From: Imhoffiella fuscus
GTDB taxonomy: Bacteria; Pseudomonadota; Gammaproteobacteria; Chromatiales; Chromatiaceae
Direction of reading: 5' to 3'
DNA length: 64,000 bases
Assembly: GCF_042682685.1 (NCBI RefSeq)
Contig: NZ_JBHUHX010000010.1
Location: forward strand, 67,404 to 131,403
Each line of letters begins with the position of its first letter. The first letter of the stretch is position 1. A program made the translations under genes and the position numbers. Positions 1 through 11,926 of this stretch are shown in pieces. The notes under the pieces were generated by a model, which worked only from the letters and a program-made list of their open reading frames with translations, was not told where the DNA came from and searched no databases.

Positions 1-2426
<2,426 letters not shown>

Positions 2427-2545
2427 AGGATACGTAGGCTTGGCATTCCCCCCGAGAGGCTGGGTGGTCGTATACTTTGCGGTTTATCCGCCTCGCTACT
2501 CTGCTTCGCTGAAGCAAGGGCGCCCCACCGCACATCGACGACACC

Positions 2546-3742
2546 ATGAACCCAGACCTCGGGCGACTCCAAGCCTATCCGTTCGAAAAACTCGCCACGC
2601 TCAAACAGGGGATCGATCCGCCACGCAATCTGGACCCGATCGGGCTGCAGATCGGCGAGCCCAAGCATCCGACACCAAGCTTGATCGCTGATGCGCTCAT
2701 CGCGCATCTGCACCGGCTCTCGTCCTATCCGACGACACGCGGAACGGCCGAGCTGCGCGAGACGATCGCCGGTTGGCTCAAACGTCGCTTCCAGGGCGTC
2801 GATCTCTCGGTCGACCCAGAGCGCCAAGTGCTTCCCGTCAACGGATCGCGCGAGGCGCTGTTCGCCTTCGCCCAGGCGGTCGTCGACCGCTCGCGCGATC
2901 CGCTGGTGCTGATGCCGAACCCCTGCTATCAGATCTACGAGGGCGCCGCCCTGCTGGCAGGGGCCGAACCGCGCTATCTGGCCTGCGAGGCGGCGAACGG
3001 CTTCATCCCGGATTTCGAGGCCATCGATTCGGCCACATGGGACCGTTGCCAGCTACTCTACGTCTGCTCTCCAGGCAACCCCACAGGCGCGGTCTTCGAC
3101 CGGAACACCCTGACCCGGCTGATCGAGCTGGCCCATCGGCACGATTTCGTCATCGCCTCGGACGAGTGCTATGGCGACATCTATCTGGACGAATCAGCCC
3201 CACCGACTGGACTGCTCCAGGCCTCGGCCGCGATGGGCAACGACAGCTTCAGCCGCTGCATCATCTTCAACAGTCTCTCCAAGCGCTCGAACGCACCCGG
3301 ATTGCGCTCGGGATTTGTCGCGGGCGACGCGGCGCTCATTCAGGGCTTTCTCTCCTATCGCACCTATCACGGCTGCGCCATGTCCCTGCCGGTGCAGAGC
3401 GCGAGCCTGGCGGCCTGGAGCGACGAAGCGCACGTGGTGGAGAATCGCCGTCTCTATCGCGAGAAGATCGCCGCCGTCACCGAGATCCTGGGCGATGTGA
3501 TGTCGCTGACGCCGCCGGAGGCCAGCTTCTTCCTCTGGCCCGAGACCCCGATTCCGGACACCGAGTTCGCCCGCCGGCTTTTCGCCGAGGAGAACGTCAC
3601 CGTCCTGCCCGGCAGCTTCCTGTCGCGCCGCGTCGACAGCCAGGATCCGGGCGAAAACCGGGTGCGGATCGCTCTGGTGCCCGAGCTCGACGAGTGCGTC
3701 GACGCCGCCAGACGCATCCGAGCTTTCATCGAACGTCTCTAG
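2546..3742 (+). CDS. dapC: Succinyldiaminopimelate transaminase
   Basis: PLP-dependent fold-type I aminotransferase of the succinylase branch of lysine/diaminopimelate synthesis; it transfers the amino group of glutamate to N-succinyl-2-amino-6-ketopimelate. The 398-residue length is normal. Visible motifs are the substrate loop IGEPKHPTP, the SPGNPTGAVFD loop, SDECYGDIY, and the Schiff-base lysine in SLSKRSNAPGLRSGF (about Lys246). It is the first gene of a same-strand block dapC-dapD-yffB-dapE, which makes DapC more likely than another class I aminotransferase. A 119-bp gap without a gene separates it from the exosortase. Confidence 0.9.
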   Translation: MNPDLGRLQAYPFEKLATLKQGIDPPRNLDPIGLQIGEPKHPTPSLIADALIAHLHRLSSYPTTRGTAELRETIAGWLKRRFQGVDLSVDPERQVLPVNGSREALFAFAQAVVDRSRDPLVLMPNPCYQIYEGAALLAGAEPRYLACEAANGFIPDFEAIDSATWDRCQLLYVCSPGNPTGAVFDRNTLTRLIELAHRHDFVIASDECYGDIYLDESAPPTGLLQASAAMGNDSFSRCIIFNSLSKRSNAPGLRSGFVAGDAALIQGFLSYRTYHGCAMSLPVQSASLAAWSDEAHVVENRRLYREKIAAVTEILGDVMSLTPPEASFFLWPETPIPDTEFARRLFAEENVTVLPGSFLSRRVDSQDPGENRVRIALVPELDECVDAARRIRAFIERL

Positions 3743-3798
3743 CCCTACAATAGGGCCCCGAAAAATTCAGAAGATCGCTAGACAGGACAGATCCCAAC

Positions 3799-4620
3799 AT
3801 GACAGACCAGCAATCCATCATCCTCGATGCCTTCGAACGCCGCGCCGAGATCACCCCCCGCAGCGTCGAGACCCGCGTTCGCGATGCCGTTCAGGACACC
3901 ATCGAGCGCCTCGACAGCGGCGAACTGCGCGTCGCCGAGAAGCGTGACGGCGAGTGGGTCGTCAACGAGTGGCTGAAGAAGGCGGTGCTGCTCTCCTTCC
4001 GAATCGAGGACAACTGGTTCATGAAGGGCGGCTTCACCAACTATTACGACAAGGTGCCCTCCAAGTACGCCGACACCAACTCGCGCGAGTTCCGCGACAG
4101 CGGCGTGCGCGTGGTGCCGCCCGCGACCGCGCGCAAGGGCTCCTACATCGCCCCGAGCTGCGTGCTCATGCCCTCCTACGTCAACATCGGCGCCTATGTG
4201 GATTCGGGCACCATGGTCGACACCTGGGCGACCGTCGGCTCCTGCGCCCAGATCGGCAAGAACGTCCATCTCTCCGGCGGCGTCGGCATCGGCGGCGTGC
4301 TGGAACCGGTCCAGGCCGCGCCGACGATCATCGAGGACAACTGCTTCATCGGCGCACGCTCGGAGATCGTCGAGGGCGTGATCGTCGGCGAGGGCGCGGT
4401 CATCTCGATGGGCGTCTACATCGGTCAGAGCACCAAGATCTACAACCGCGAGACCGGCGAGATCCTCTACGGCAAGGTTCCGCCCGGCGCCGTGGTCGTG
4501 CCCGGCAACCTGCCAGCCAAGGACGGAACGCACAGCCTCTACTGCGCGGTCATCATCAAGCAGGTCGACGCCAAGACGCTGGGCAAGGTCGGCATCAACG
4601 AGTTGCTGCGCGACATCTGA
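3799..4620 (+). CDS. dapD: Tetrahydrodipicolinate N-succinyltransferase
   Basis: Cytoplasmic trimeric acyltransferase using succinyl-CoA and tetrahydrodipicolinate, the step before DapC. The 273-residue length matches the family. The middle of the protein shows the left-handed beta-helix hexapeptide pattern (YVNIGAYVDSGTMVDTWATV, then QIGKNVHLSGGVGIGGV, IIEDNCFIGARSEIVEGVIV). It starts 56 bp after dapC, and its stop codon shares a base with the start of the next gene, consistent with translational coupling in one operon. Confidence 0.95.
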   Translation: MTDQQSIILDAFERRAEITPRSVETRVRDAVQDTIERLDSGELRVAEKRDGEWVVNEWLKKAVLLSFRIEDNWFMKGGFTNYYDKVPSKYADTNSREFRDSGVRVVPPATARKGSYIAPSCVLMPSYVNIGAYVDSGTMVDTWATVGSCAQIGKNVHLSGGVGIGGVLEPVQAAPTIIEDNCFIGARSEIVEGVIVGEGAVISMGVYIGQSTKIYNRETGEILYGKVPPGAVVVPGNLPAKDGTHSLYCAVIIKQVDAKTLGKVGINELLRDI

Positions 4621-4964
4621 TGTTCACCCTCTACGGCATCCCCAACTGCGACACGGTCAAAAAGGCGCGTGCCTGGCTCAACGCCCGAGGCATCGATTAC
4701 CAGTTCCACGACTACAAGAAACAGGGACTGAATGAGTCGCGCCTGCGCGCCTGGGTCGATGAGCTGGGCTGGGATGCCTTGCTGAACCGGCGGGGCACCA
4801 CCTGGCGCCGGCTGCCGGATGCGGTACGCGAGGGGATCGACGAGACGACGGCGATCCAGCTGATGCTGGAGCAGCCGTCGATCATCCGCCGTCCGCTGCT
4901 CGACACCGGAGAAACCCGCCATCTGGGATTCTCCGAGACCCAATACGAGGAACTGCTGCGCTGA
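4620..4964 (+). CDS. yffB: ArsC/Spx-family thioredoxin-fold protein (YffB-like)
   Basis: 114-residue protein of the arsenate reductase/Spx superfamily. The N-terminus has a thioredoxin-like strand followed by GIPNCDTVKKARAWL, with a single N-terminal Cys, and the later RRPLLDTG segment typical of the family. ATG overlaps the dapD stop by one base, and its own stop overlaps the dapE ATG in the same way (TGATG), so the three genes are tightly coupled. A yffB-like gene directly before dapE is also found in enteric bacteria. A role in arsenate reduction is not supported by context; the physiological function is unknown. Confidence 0.85.
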   Translation: MFTLYGIPNCDTVKKARAWLNARGIDYQFHDYKKQGLNESRLRAWVDELGWDALLNRRGTTWRRLPDAVREGIDETTAIQLMLEQPSIIRRPLLDTGETRHLGFSETQYEELLR

Positions 4965-6097
4965 TGTCCCCCACCCTCTCGCTGGCCTGCGATCTGATCT
5001 CACGCGATTCGGTCACGCCCGCCGATGCCGGATGCCAGGACCTGATGGCCGAGCGCCTCGCAGCGATCGGCTTCCAAATCGAGCCCATGCCCTTTGGCGA
5101 AGTCAGCAACCTCTGGGCGCGACGTGGCGATACCGGGCCACTCGTCTGTTTTGCCGGACATACGGACGTGGTGCCGTCAGGGCCGCTCGATCAATGGACC
5201 TCCGCGCCCTTCGATCCCACCGTGCGCGACGGCCGTCTCTATGGTCGCGGCGCGGCGGACATGAAGGGATCGTTGGCCGCGATGATCACGGCGACCGAGG
5301 ATTTCGTCGCCGCGTATCCGGATCACTTAGGCTCGATCGCCTTTCTCATCACCAGCGACGAGGAAGGACCGGCCACCGATGGCACGGTCAAGGTGGTGGA
5401 ACGCTTGGAGCAGCGCGGAGAGAAGATCGACTACACTCTGGTGGGCGAGCCCTCATGCCGCGAGCGCCTAGGCGACACCATCAAGAACGGCCGGCGCGGC
5501 AGCCTATCGGGCTTTCTCAGAGTGTATGGCAAGCAGGGACATGTGGCCTACCCACAGTTGGCCGAAAACCCGTTTCATGCCTGCGCCGACGCACTGCGGG
5601 CGCTGTGCATTGAGACCTGGGACACCGGCAACGACCATTTCCCGCCGACCAGCTTCCAGATCGCCAATCTGAACATGGGAACCGGGGCGGAAAACGTCAT
5701 CCCGGGCGTGCTGGAGGCACAGTTCAACCTACGCTTTTCCACCGAGCTGACCCCGGACGCCATCAAATCACGCATCCATAACATCCTGGATGCCGGCGGA
5801 TTCCGCTATGAGCTGCAATGGCGACTGTCCGGGCACCCCTTCCTGACGCCGGCCGGCGAGTTAGTCGAAGCCAGCCGAGCGGCCATCATCGAGACCTGTG
5901 GCATCGAGACTCAGCTCTCAACCAGTGGAGGCACCTCCGACGGTCGCTTCATCGCGCCCACCGGGGCTCAAGTGCTCGAACTCGGGCCACTCAACGCCAG
6001 TATCCACCAGATCGACGAATGGGTCGGAGTGGAGGAACTCGATCAGCTCTCAGCCATCTATCGAAGGATCTTGGAACGGCTTCTGCTCGGCCCCTAA
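4964..6097 (+). CDS. dapE: Succinyl-diaminopimelate desuccinylase
   Basis: Zn-dependent M20-family amidohydrolase that releases succinate from N-succinyl-LL-diaminopimelate, following DapC. Metal and active-site motifs are clear: FAGHTDVVP (His and first Asp), RGAADMKGS (bridging Asp), SDEEGPATDGT (Glu-Glu) and the C-terminal TSGGTSDGRF with IHQIDEWV. Length 377 is normal. It is the last gene of the dap operon and converges with minE, 60 bp away. The presence of C, D and E together shows the succinylase route to meso-diaminopimelate. Confidence 0.95.
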   Translation: MSPTLSLACDLISRDSVTPADAGCQDLMAERLAAIGFQIEPMPFGEVSNLWARRGDTGPLVCFAGHTDVVPSGPLDQWTSAPFDPTVRDGRLYGRGAADMKGSLAAMITATEDFVAAYPDHLGSIAFLITSDEEGPATDGTVKVVERLEQRGEKIDYTLVGEPSCRERLGDTIKNGRRGSLSGFLRVYGKQGHVAYPQLAENPFHACADALRALCIETWDTGNDHFPPTSFQIANLNMGTGAENVIPGVLEAQFNLRFSTELTPDAIKSRIHNILDAGGFRYELQWRLSGHPFLTPAGELVEASRAAIIETCGIETQLSTSGGTSDGRFIAPTGAQVLELGPLNASIHQIDEWVGVEELDQLSAIYRRILERLLLGP

Positions 6098-6156
6098 ATC
6101 GAGCGGAGGCGGATACAGATCCACACGGCCTCGCCTGGATCGCATCAGCCCCCTGC

Positions 6157-6432
6157 CTAAGGTGCGTGAGACGCGTGAGGTGCGTCCGGAATCACTATGT
6201 TGAGCTCCAGCACCTCGCGCTCGTCCTCTTGCTCGTAATTCACCGATACCGCATCCAAGTCCACATCCACATACTTGCGAATGACCGCGAGGATCTCCTG
6301 TTGAAGTTGGGGTAGATAGGAGGGACGACCGCGTACTGCACGATCGTGCGCCACCAGGATCTGCAGTCGTTCCTTGGCAACGCCGGCGGAACCCTTCGCC
6401 TGCGCGGAGCGGAAGTAGTCGAGCAAGCCCAT
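6157..6432 (-). CDS. minE: Cell division topological specificity factor MinE
   Basis: 91-residue partner of MinD. The N-terminal amphipathic segment GLLDYF, the anti-MinCD region (AKERLQILVAHDRA) and the C-terminal dimerisation part (LPQLQQEILAVIRKYV) are all recognisable. It stimulates MinD ATPase and drives the Min oscillation that places the Z-ring at mid-cell. It is last in the minC-minD-minE order, 3 bp after minD. Confidence 0.96.
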   Translation of the reverse strand: MGLLDYFRSAQAKGSAGVAKERLQILVAHDRAVRGRPSYLPQLQQEILAVIRKYVDVDLDAVSVNYEQEDEREVLELNIVIPDAPHASHAP

Positions 6433-6435
6433 AGA

Positions 6436-7251
6436 TCACCCTCTGAATATGCGGCTCAGAAAGCCCTTCTTCTCAGTGTGAATGAAGCGGTGCGGGACCT
6501 CTTCCCCCAGATAGCGCGAGACCACGTCGCCATAGGCCTGCCCGGCATCGCTCTCCCGATCCAGGATCACGGGAATGCCCGAATTGGAGGCGTTCAAAAC
6601 GGCCTTCGACTCGGGAATCACCCCGAGCAGATTCAGCGACAGGATCTCCTGGACGTCCTCGACGCTCAGCATCTCGCCGATCTCGACACGCTCGGCGTTG
6701 TAACGCGTCAAGAGCAGGAACTCGCGAACCGGCTCATCGCTGTTCTCTGCGCGACGCGAACGACTCGACAGAATGCCCAGCATCCGATCCGAGTCCCGCA
6801 CCGAAGAGACCTCCGGATTGGTGACGACGATGGCATCGTCGGCGTAATACATGGCCATGGTCGCGCCATGCTCAATACCAGCAGGCGAATCGCAAACGAT
6901 GAAATCATAGCTCTGCGCGAGTTCTTCGAGCACGCGCCCGACACCCTCCTTCGTCAGCGCATCCTTATCACGCGTCTGCGAGGCCGGTAGCACATAGAGA
7001 TGATCGCAGCGCTTGTCACGAATCAGCGCCTGATTCAGGTTGGCTTCTTGATTGATGACATTGATGAAATCGTAGACGACTCGCCGCTCGCAACCCATGA
7101 TCAGATCCAGGTTGCGGAGACCCACGTCGAAGTCGATGACCACCGTACGTTTGCCTCGTTGAGCCAACCCCATGGCCAAGGCGGCGGATGTAGTCGTCTT
7201 GCCGACCCCACCCTTACCCGAGGTAATCACGATAATTCTCGCCAAAGTCAC
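6436..7251 (-). CDS. minD: Septum site-determining ATPase MinD
   Basis: Deviant Walker A ATPase of the ParA/MinD class (ITSGKGGVGKTTTSAALA at the N-terminus; FVVCDSPAG-type Walker B around FIVCDSPAGIEHG). The C-terminus GFLSRIFRG is the amphipathic membrane-targeting helix. Length 271 is normal. It recruits MinC to the membrane and is released by MinE. A purine-rich Shine-Dalgarno (AAGGAGGGTGTG) precedes the start. Confidence 0.97.
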   Translation of the reverse strand: MTLARIIVITSGKGGVGKTTTSAALAMGLAQRGKRTVVIDFDVGLRNLDLIMGCERRVVYDFINVINQEANLNQALIRDKRCDHLYVLPASQTRDKDALTKEGVGRVLEELAQSYDFIVCDSPAGIEHGATMAMYYADDAIVVTNPEVSSVRDSDRMLGILSSRSRRAENSDEPVREFLLLTRYNAERVEIGEMLSVEDVQEILSLNLLGVIPESKAVLNASNSGIPVILDRESDAGQAYGDVVSRYLGEEVPHRFIHTEKKGFLSRIFRG

Positions 7252-7296
7252 ACCCTCCTTAAAGGGATCTGTTCCGTTGCCCGGCTGTGGAGATCG

Positions 7297-8088
7297 TTAG
7301 AGTTTTTCGATACGCAGCAGCTTCTGATCCAGAAAGATCTGAACCGGCACACCACGCAGTTCGATAGGAATGTTTTCGCTGACGCGGTAGTGTCCGGCGA
7401 TCGAAACCAGTTCCGCCTGCAGGTCCTGACAGAAGATGCGCGCCTCGGTGTTCCCGTTCATGCCGGCCAGGGCGCGTCCACGCAACGGACCATAGACATG
7501 AATATTGCCGTCCGCCATCAACTCGGCGCCAGAACTGACCGCCGCCGAGACGGTGAGATCACCACCAGCCGCATAGACCCGCTGTCCAGAGCGCACCGGA
7601 CGCGTCACCAGCATGAACCCCTGATTGGGACGGCGAACCGGTGTAAGCGTCTTCGTTGGCATCGAGGATGCAGGAACCTCGACCTCGACCGCAGTCTCGG
7701 TCGCGTCCGAGCCCTTTGGGTCCTCGGGCGATCGGTCGCGTCGCACATAGGACTCACGCAGCACGGCCAACTCCAACGCCTCGGCCACCGCGTGCTGCTC
7801 CTTGTTGCCCCCGCGCACCCCGAAGGGAATCATGCCATAGCCGCGCAAGAGCCCGACCAGCAAGGGGAGCTCGACGGCTCCCGAGTTTGAGAGAAGCGCG
7901 GTGAGATCGATAACGACCGGCGTATTGCGAAAGAAATCAGGGGCCTTTTCGACCTTGGCGCCCAATCTGGCCGCGACCGCCTCGACGTTGTCATCGAGTA
8001 AACGAATGATCGGCAAGGTAAAGCTCGCCGCCTTGAGCTCAAAAGACCTAAGAGCGTCTGATCCGGTTTTTTGTGGGTTCACTGCCAT
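7297..8088 (-). CDS. minC: Septum site-determining protein MinC
   Basis: FtsZ assembly inhibitor activated by MinD. The N-terminal domain (SFELKAASFTLPIIRLLD, then PVVIDLTALL) binds FtsZ; the C-terminal beta-helix domain has RSGQRVYAAGGDLTVSAAVSSGAELMADGNIHVYGPLRGRALAG. The start is set at ATG 8088 (MAVNPQKTG); the frame is open further upstream to 8151 but without a better initiation site. The Shine-Dalgarno is weak. A proline/serine linker (~residues 115-150) separates the domains. Confidence 0.95.
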   Translation of the reverse strand: MAVNPQKTGSDALRSFELKAASFTLPIIRLLDDNVEAVAARLGAKVEKAPDFFRNTPVVIDLTALLSNSGAVELPLLVGLLRGYGMIPFGVRGGNKEQHAVAEALELAVLRESYVRRDRSPEDPKGSDATETAVEVEVPASSMPTKTLTPVRRPNQGFMLVTRPVRSGQRVYAAGGDLTVSAAVSSGAELMADGNIHVYGPLRGRALAGMNGNTEARIFCQDLQAELVSIAGHYRVSENIPIELRGVPVQIFLDQKLLRIEKL

Positions 8089-8299
8089 GTTCGTGGACTC
8101 GGGCGAGTATCGCCACTGACCTCCTGATGAATCGATTCGGCTGCACCCCATGTCGACTCAGGGCAACGAGGGGCGCGCGGAACGCAGGCGTAAGGCCGCG
8201 CGACGACCGCGCCAATCCTAACCCTTGTGCGCACATCATCATAGTGTTCGGGCGCGCGAAATGAACACACACGCCGCTACACCGCAAGAAGCGACAGGA

Positions 8300-8644
8300 T
8301 CAGCCGGGAGGCCACTGCATCGGACGACCGCCGAGCACATGCAGGTGCAGATGAAATACCGTCTGACCCGCCGCCGCGTTGCAATTGATGACGGTGCGAT
8401 AGCCAGCCTCGGCGATTCCCGCCAGCTCGGCCACCTTGGCGGCGGCCAACAGCAACTTGCCGAGGAGTTCGGCATCCTCGGGCCCCGCATCGTTGAGGGT
8501 CGGAATCGGCTTGCGCGGGATCACCAAAATGTGTGTCGGCGCCTGGGGACTGATATCGCGAAAGGCGACGAGATGCTCATCCTCGTAGAGGATATCGGCA
8601 GGGATCTCGCCCGAGGCGATCTTCGCAAAAAGGGTATCTGCCAT
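8300..8644 (-). CDS. HIT-family nucleotide-binding hydrolase (HinT-like)
   Basis: 114-residue histidine triad protein. It begins ADTLFAKIASGEIPADILYEDE, typical of the HinT/PKCI branch, and ends with the catalytic HLHLHVLGG triad. Members hydrolyse AMP-lysine and other purine nucleoside phosphoramidates in the cytoplasm. ATG 8644 gives the canonical family N-terminus; the frame is open to 8701. The flanking gaps of about 210 bp on each side show no gene. Confidence 0.92.
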   Translation of the reverse strand: MADTLFAKIASGEIPADILYEDEHLVAFRDISPQAPTHILVIPRKPIPTLNDAGPEDAELLGKLLLAAAKVAELAGIAEAGYRTVINCNAAAGQTVFHLHLHVLGGRPMQWPPG

Positions 8645-8864
8645 AGATCTGCTCCCAAATGAATCGACCTGAATTCGGCACTTGGAACCGCAAAGACGCA
8701 AAGGTCACGCTAAAAGGCAACGATGCGCTCCGCGAGCGACCTTCCCTTTCGGGCGAGCATCGGATCACGAAAACACATTGAAATTCATCGCTTTATAAAA
8801 TACACGACGCGTCTTTGGGATCAATACATGATCGTTGCGAAGGCTCGACCAGAGAAGCGACCCT

Positions 8865-9509
8865 TCAGAAATCGCGACGCCCCGCGAAGGCCAGAGCCAG
8901 GGTGCCACCATCCACGGATTCCAGCTCACCGCCCAGAGGCACGCCCTGAGCAATCCGGGTAACCCGAACCCCATGGCTCGCGGCGCGATCGGCGATGAAT
9001 TGCCCGGTCACCGTCCCTTCGACGGTAGGACTGACCGCGAGGATCAGCTCAGCAACCGACTCGTCCCTGAGCCGGGTCTCCAGCAGATCCAGTCCAAGTT
9101 CGCCGGGACCGATTCCATCCAGGGGGGACAGGCGTCCACCCAGGACGAAATAGAGACCACGATACTCGGCGGCCTGCTCGATAGCCACCACCTGCGAGGG
9201 TTGTTCGACCACGCAGACCAAGGAGGCATCGCGCTGCACATTGGCGCAGATCGCGCAAACCTCGTGCTCGGTCAAGGTTCGGCAGCGTCGGCAGCGACCG
9301 ATACGCTCCATGGCCTCGGCCATGACACGCGCAAGCCGGAGTCCACCCTCGCGATCGCGCTCCAACAGATGGAAGGCGATCCGCTGGGCGGATTTCGGAC
9401 CGACACCGGGCAGACAACGCAAGGCGCCAGTCAATTGATTGAGAAGCGAGCGCTCCGCCACGGCGATCCGATGACGCGGATGATTCAGCGTATCGGAATC
9501 AGTCGGCAC
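8865..9509 (-). CDS. recR: Recombination mediator RecR
   Basis: RecFOR-pathway protein that helps load RecA on gapped DNA. Visible in order: helix-hairpin-helix LPGVGPKSAQRIAFHLL, the zinc finger CRRCRTLTEHEVCAIC, and a Toprim domain (VVEQPSQVVAIEQ, YFVLGGRLSPLDGIGP). At 214 residues it is slightly longer than the usual ~200, the excess being the N-terminus before the conserved SLLNQLTGALRCLPG. It begins 1 bp after ybaB; dnaX-ybaB-recR is a widely conserved order. Confidence 0.96.
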   Translation of the reverse strand: MPTDSDTLNHPRHRIAVAERSLLNQLTGALRCLPGVGPKSAQRIAFHLLERDREGGLRLARVMAEAMERIGRCRRCRTLTEHEVCAICANVQRDASLVCVVEQPSQVVAIEQAAEYRGLYFVLGGRLSPLDGIGPGELGLDLLETRLRDESVAELILAVSPTVEGTVTGQFIADRAASHGVRVTRIAQGVPLGGELESVDGGTLALAFAGRRDF

Positions 9510-9510
9510 A

Positions 9511-9834
9511 TCAGAACGGAAGCTTCATTCCGGGAGGCAGCGGCAGCCCAGAGGTCAGCTCGGACATGCTCTCCTTGGCCTTCTCGGCGACACGCTGGGC
9601 GGCCGCGTTGCTCGCCGCCACGATCAGGTCCTCCAGCATCTCCTTGTCGTCACCCATCAGCGAGGGATCGATTTCGACCCGCTTCATCTGATGCTGACCA
9701 TTCATGGTCACCTTGACCATGCCGCCGCCAGCCTCGCCCACGACCTCTTCCTGCGCCAGACGCGCCTGCGCCTGCTGCATCTCTTCCTGCATCTTCTGGG
9801 CTTGCTTCAACAAACCACCAAGTCCTGCCTTCAT
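9511..9834 (-). CDS. ybaB: Nucleoid-associated protein YbaB/EbfC
   Basis: 107-residue DNA-binding protein of the YbaB/EbfC family. It shows the coiled-coil start GGLLKQAQKMQEEMQQAQARLAQEEVVG, the central strand VKVTMNGQHQMKRVEIDP and the Gly/Pro-rich end LPLPPGMKLPF. It sits between dnaX and recR, as in most bacteria. Confidence 0.96.
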   Translation of the reverse strand: MKAGLGGLLKQAQKMQEEMQQAQARLAQEEVVGEAGGGMVKVTMNGQHQMKRVEIDPSLMGDDKEMLEDLIVAASNAAAQRVAEKAKESMSELTSGLPLPPGMKLPF

Positions 9835-9975
9835 AGCGACCTACCTCTGAGTGAGAAATCCGGGCAGTCAAGCCCGCAATACCTCGGCCGTTCCGGCCAA
9901 GGCAAATGGAAAACCGGTTCACCAAATACGCCATCGAGGATAACGGTGACGCGCAGCGGAAAGAAGCCGAGCGGC

Positions 9976-11682
9976 TCAGACATTCGGAACGATACTGCCA
10001 GGGACCCACTCGGCCTCGAATGTCTCACGCAGCTGCGCGGCATGGGAATCGCCCTCCATGGACTGGAGCGCCGCGCGCTGGCGCTCCCCGGCCTCGCGCA
10101 CCCGGCGCTGGGCCAGCGTCTCCTGCTGCGGTCGCACGACCTGAATGTCGAGCTTAAGGGGAGCGCCGAGAAGACGCGCGAGCGCCTCGCGCAGCCGCGA
10201 TTCGGCGCTGGCGACCCGCAGATGCTCGGCAGCCGGATCCAGGCTCAACACCAGGCACCCCTGCCCCCACTCGACGAATCCGCAATTGTGCGCAAGCTGA
10301 CCCGAGATCCCGCCCAAAGAAAGACGGCCCACGAGTTGCTGCCAGTCGGCCGGCGATGCCAGACTGGGCGTATCGGAGCCAGTGCCGGCCGAAGCCTCGC
10401 TCGGCTTGGCAACCGACCCAGACGTCTCGCGAACCCCCATCTGACGCGACATCGGGTCCGCAACGCGGCGCGTCGTCCCTGAATCCTTGCCGGAAACCGC
10501 CGATTGAGCGCCGGCCAACGGCGAGGGGCCAGATCCGCGCGCCGACGAGCGCACCGAAACCGCTGGCGCCAGCTCGGCACCCTGCCCTTGAACGGCATCC
10601 GAAGGACGAAAGGCCAAGGCGCGCAACAGAACCATCTCGAAACCGGTTCTCGGATCGGGCGCCAAGGGAAGATCGGCCTGCCCGGTCAAGGCGACCTGAT
10701 AATAGAGCTGAAGATCCTCCGGCGACACGCGACCGGCCAACCCTGCAAGCCGATCCCGATCTGGATCGTCGGGCGGCAGCAGATCTGGCACCTGCTGGAC
10801 CAGGGCCAGACGATGCAGCAGGGTGAGCAGTTCGCGCAACAGCTCGGCGAAATCGGGCGTCAGGGCCGCAACCCGCTCAACCTCGGTCAACAGACGCGCC
10901 GCGTCCGCATCGACCAGTGCGTCGACCAGATCCAAGGCCAGATCGCCGCTGACGGTGCCGAGCATCGTCCTCACCTCATCCTCCACCACGCGACCACCGC
11001 CGAAGGCGATCGCCTGATCGAGCAGACTGAGCGCATCGCGCATGCTGCCGTCGGCGGCGCGGGCGATCAGGGGCAGCGCGGTGGCCTCGAACGCCAACCC
11101 CTCGGTCTGGAGCACGAAGCTCAGACGCTCGCGAATCTCGTCGGGGAGCAGGCGGCGCAGATTGAACTGGAGACAACGCGACAAGACCGTCACCGGAATC
11201 TTCTGAGGATCGGTCGTGGCCAGCAGGAACTTCACATGCGGCGGCGGCTCCTCCAGCGTCTTGAGGAGCGCATTGAAGCTGTGCGAGGAAAACATGTGCA
11301 CCTCGTCGATCAGGTACACCTTGAAGCGTCCGCGCGCCGGGGCATAGGGGACGTTGTCGAGCAGATCGCGGGTCTGATCCACCTTGGTGCGCGAGGCCGC
11401 GTCCACCTCCAGCAGATCGACGAAGCGCCCGCTATCGATCTCGCGACAGGCCGAGCAGACACCGCAGGGATGCGAGCCGATGCCCTGCTCGCAATTCAGT
11501 GCCTTGGACAGAATACGGGCGAGCGTGGTCTTGCCGACACCACGGGTACCGGTGAAGAGATAGGCGTGATGGAGCTGATCGCGATCGAGCGCATTGGACA
11601 GGGCTCGCACGACATGCTGCTGCCCGACCATGTCGTCGAACGATCTGGGGCGCCATTTGCGGGCCAGCACCTGATAGGACAT
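9976..11682 (-). CDS. dnaX: DNA polymerase III gamma/tau subunit
   Basis: 568-residue clamp-loader ATPase. N-terminal AAA+ module: RKWRPRSFDDMVGQ, Walker A FTGTRGVGKTTLAR, zinc-binding cysteines around CEQGIGSHPCGVCSAC, Walker B VYLIDEVHMFS, sensor ATTDPQKIPVTVLSRC. A low-complexity linker (~residues 375-440) leads to a C-terminal tau-type domain. It is shorter than the E. coli tau (643). No obvious A-rich slippery site for gamma production was noticed in the linker, though this was only read by eye. It lies just downstream of the SRP RNA gene. Confidence 0.95.
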   Translation of the reverse strand: MSYQVLARKWRPRSFDDMVGQQHVVRALSNALDRDQLHHAYLFTGTRGVGKTTLARILSKALNCEQGIGSHPCGVCSACREIDSGRFVDLLEVDAASRTKVDQTRDLLDNVPYAPARGRFKVYLIDEVHMFSSHSFNALLKTLEEPPPHVKFLLATTDPQKIPVTVLSRCLQFNLRRLLPDEIRERLSFVLQTEGLAFEATALPLIARAADGSMRDALSLLDQAIAFGGGRVVEDEVRTMLGTVSGDLALDLVDALVDADAARLLTEVERVAALTPDFAELLRELLTLLHRLALVQQVPDLLPPDDPDRDRLAGLAGRVSPEDLQLYYQVALTGQADLPLAPDPRTGFEMVLLRALAFRPSDAVQGQGAELAPAVSVRSSARGSGPSPLAGAQSAVSGKDSGTTRRVADPMSRQMGVRETSGSVAKPSEASAGTGSDTPSLASPADWQQLVGRLSLGGISGQLAHNCGFVEWGQGCLVLSLDPAAEHLRVASAESRLREALARLLGAPLKLDIQVVRPQQETLAQRRVREAGERQRAALQSMEGDSHAAQLRETFEAEWVPGSIVPNV

Positions 11683-11821
11683 GCGCGAGGTCGATTCGGC
11701 CGTATCTAATGAGAAGAGTAAGCGCGAGAACCGAGTCTAGGTCGGCGAAAAACGCCCAACCCGCCGCGCCCGGCTCGGATCATCCGCCACACGGCCGCGC
11801 AAATTCGGATTTGGGGCGGCA

Positions 11822-11926
11822 GCCCGCACCAGCCACACCCCGGCACACGATTCAACCGCTGCGGCTGCTCCCTTCCGGGCCTGACCGGGTTCACGGCGTC
11901 ACGTTGCGAGGGGACCGGCGCAAGCC
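11822..11926 (-). ncRNA. ffs: 4.5S SRP RNA
   Basis: On the minus strand the hallmark apical domain is present: GGTCAGGCCCGGAAGGGAGC with the GGAA tetraloop and the asymmetric AGCAGCC side, preceded by the CAACGTGACGCC segment and followed by TGTGCCGGGGTGTGGCTGG. The ends pair over at least 13 bp (GCTTGCGCCGGTC with GGCTGGTGCGGGC), giving a ~105-nt hairpin of the small bacterial type without an Alu domain. It lies upstream of dnaX on the same strand, as in many bacteria. End positions are approximate. Confidence 0.92.

Noticed and set aside
3778..4533. Long minus-strand frame opposite dapD
   Set aside because: It is a GC-bias shadow: the product is a low-complexity Ala/Asp/Gly/His string and dapD on the plus strand has full family motifs.
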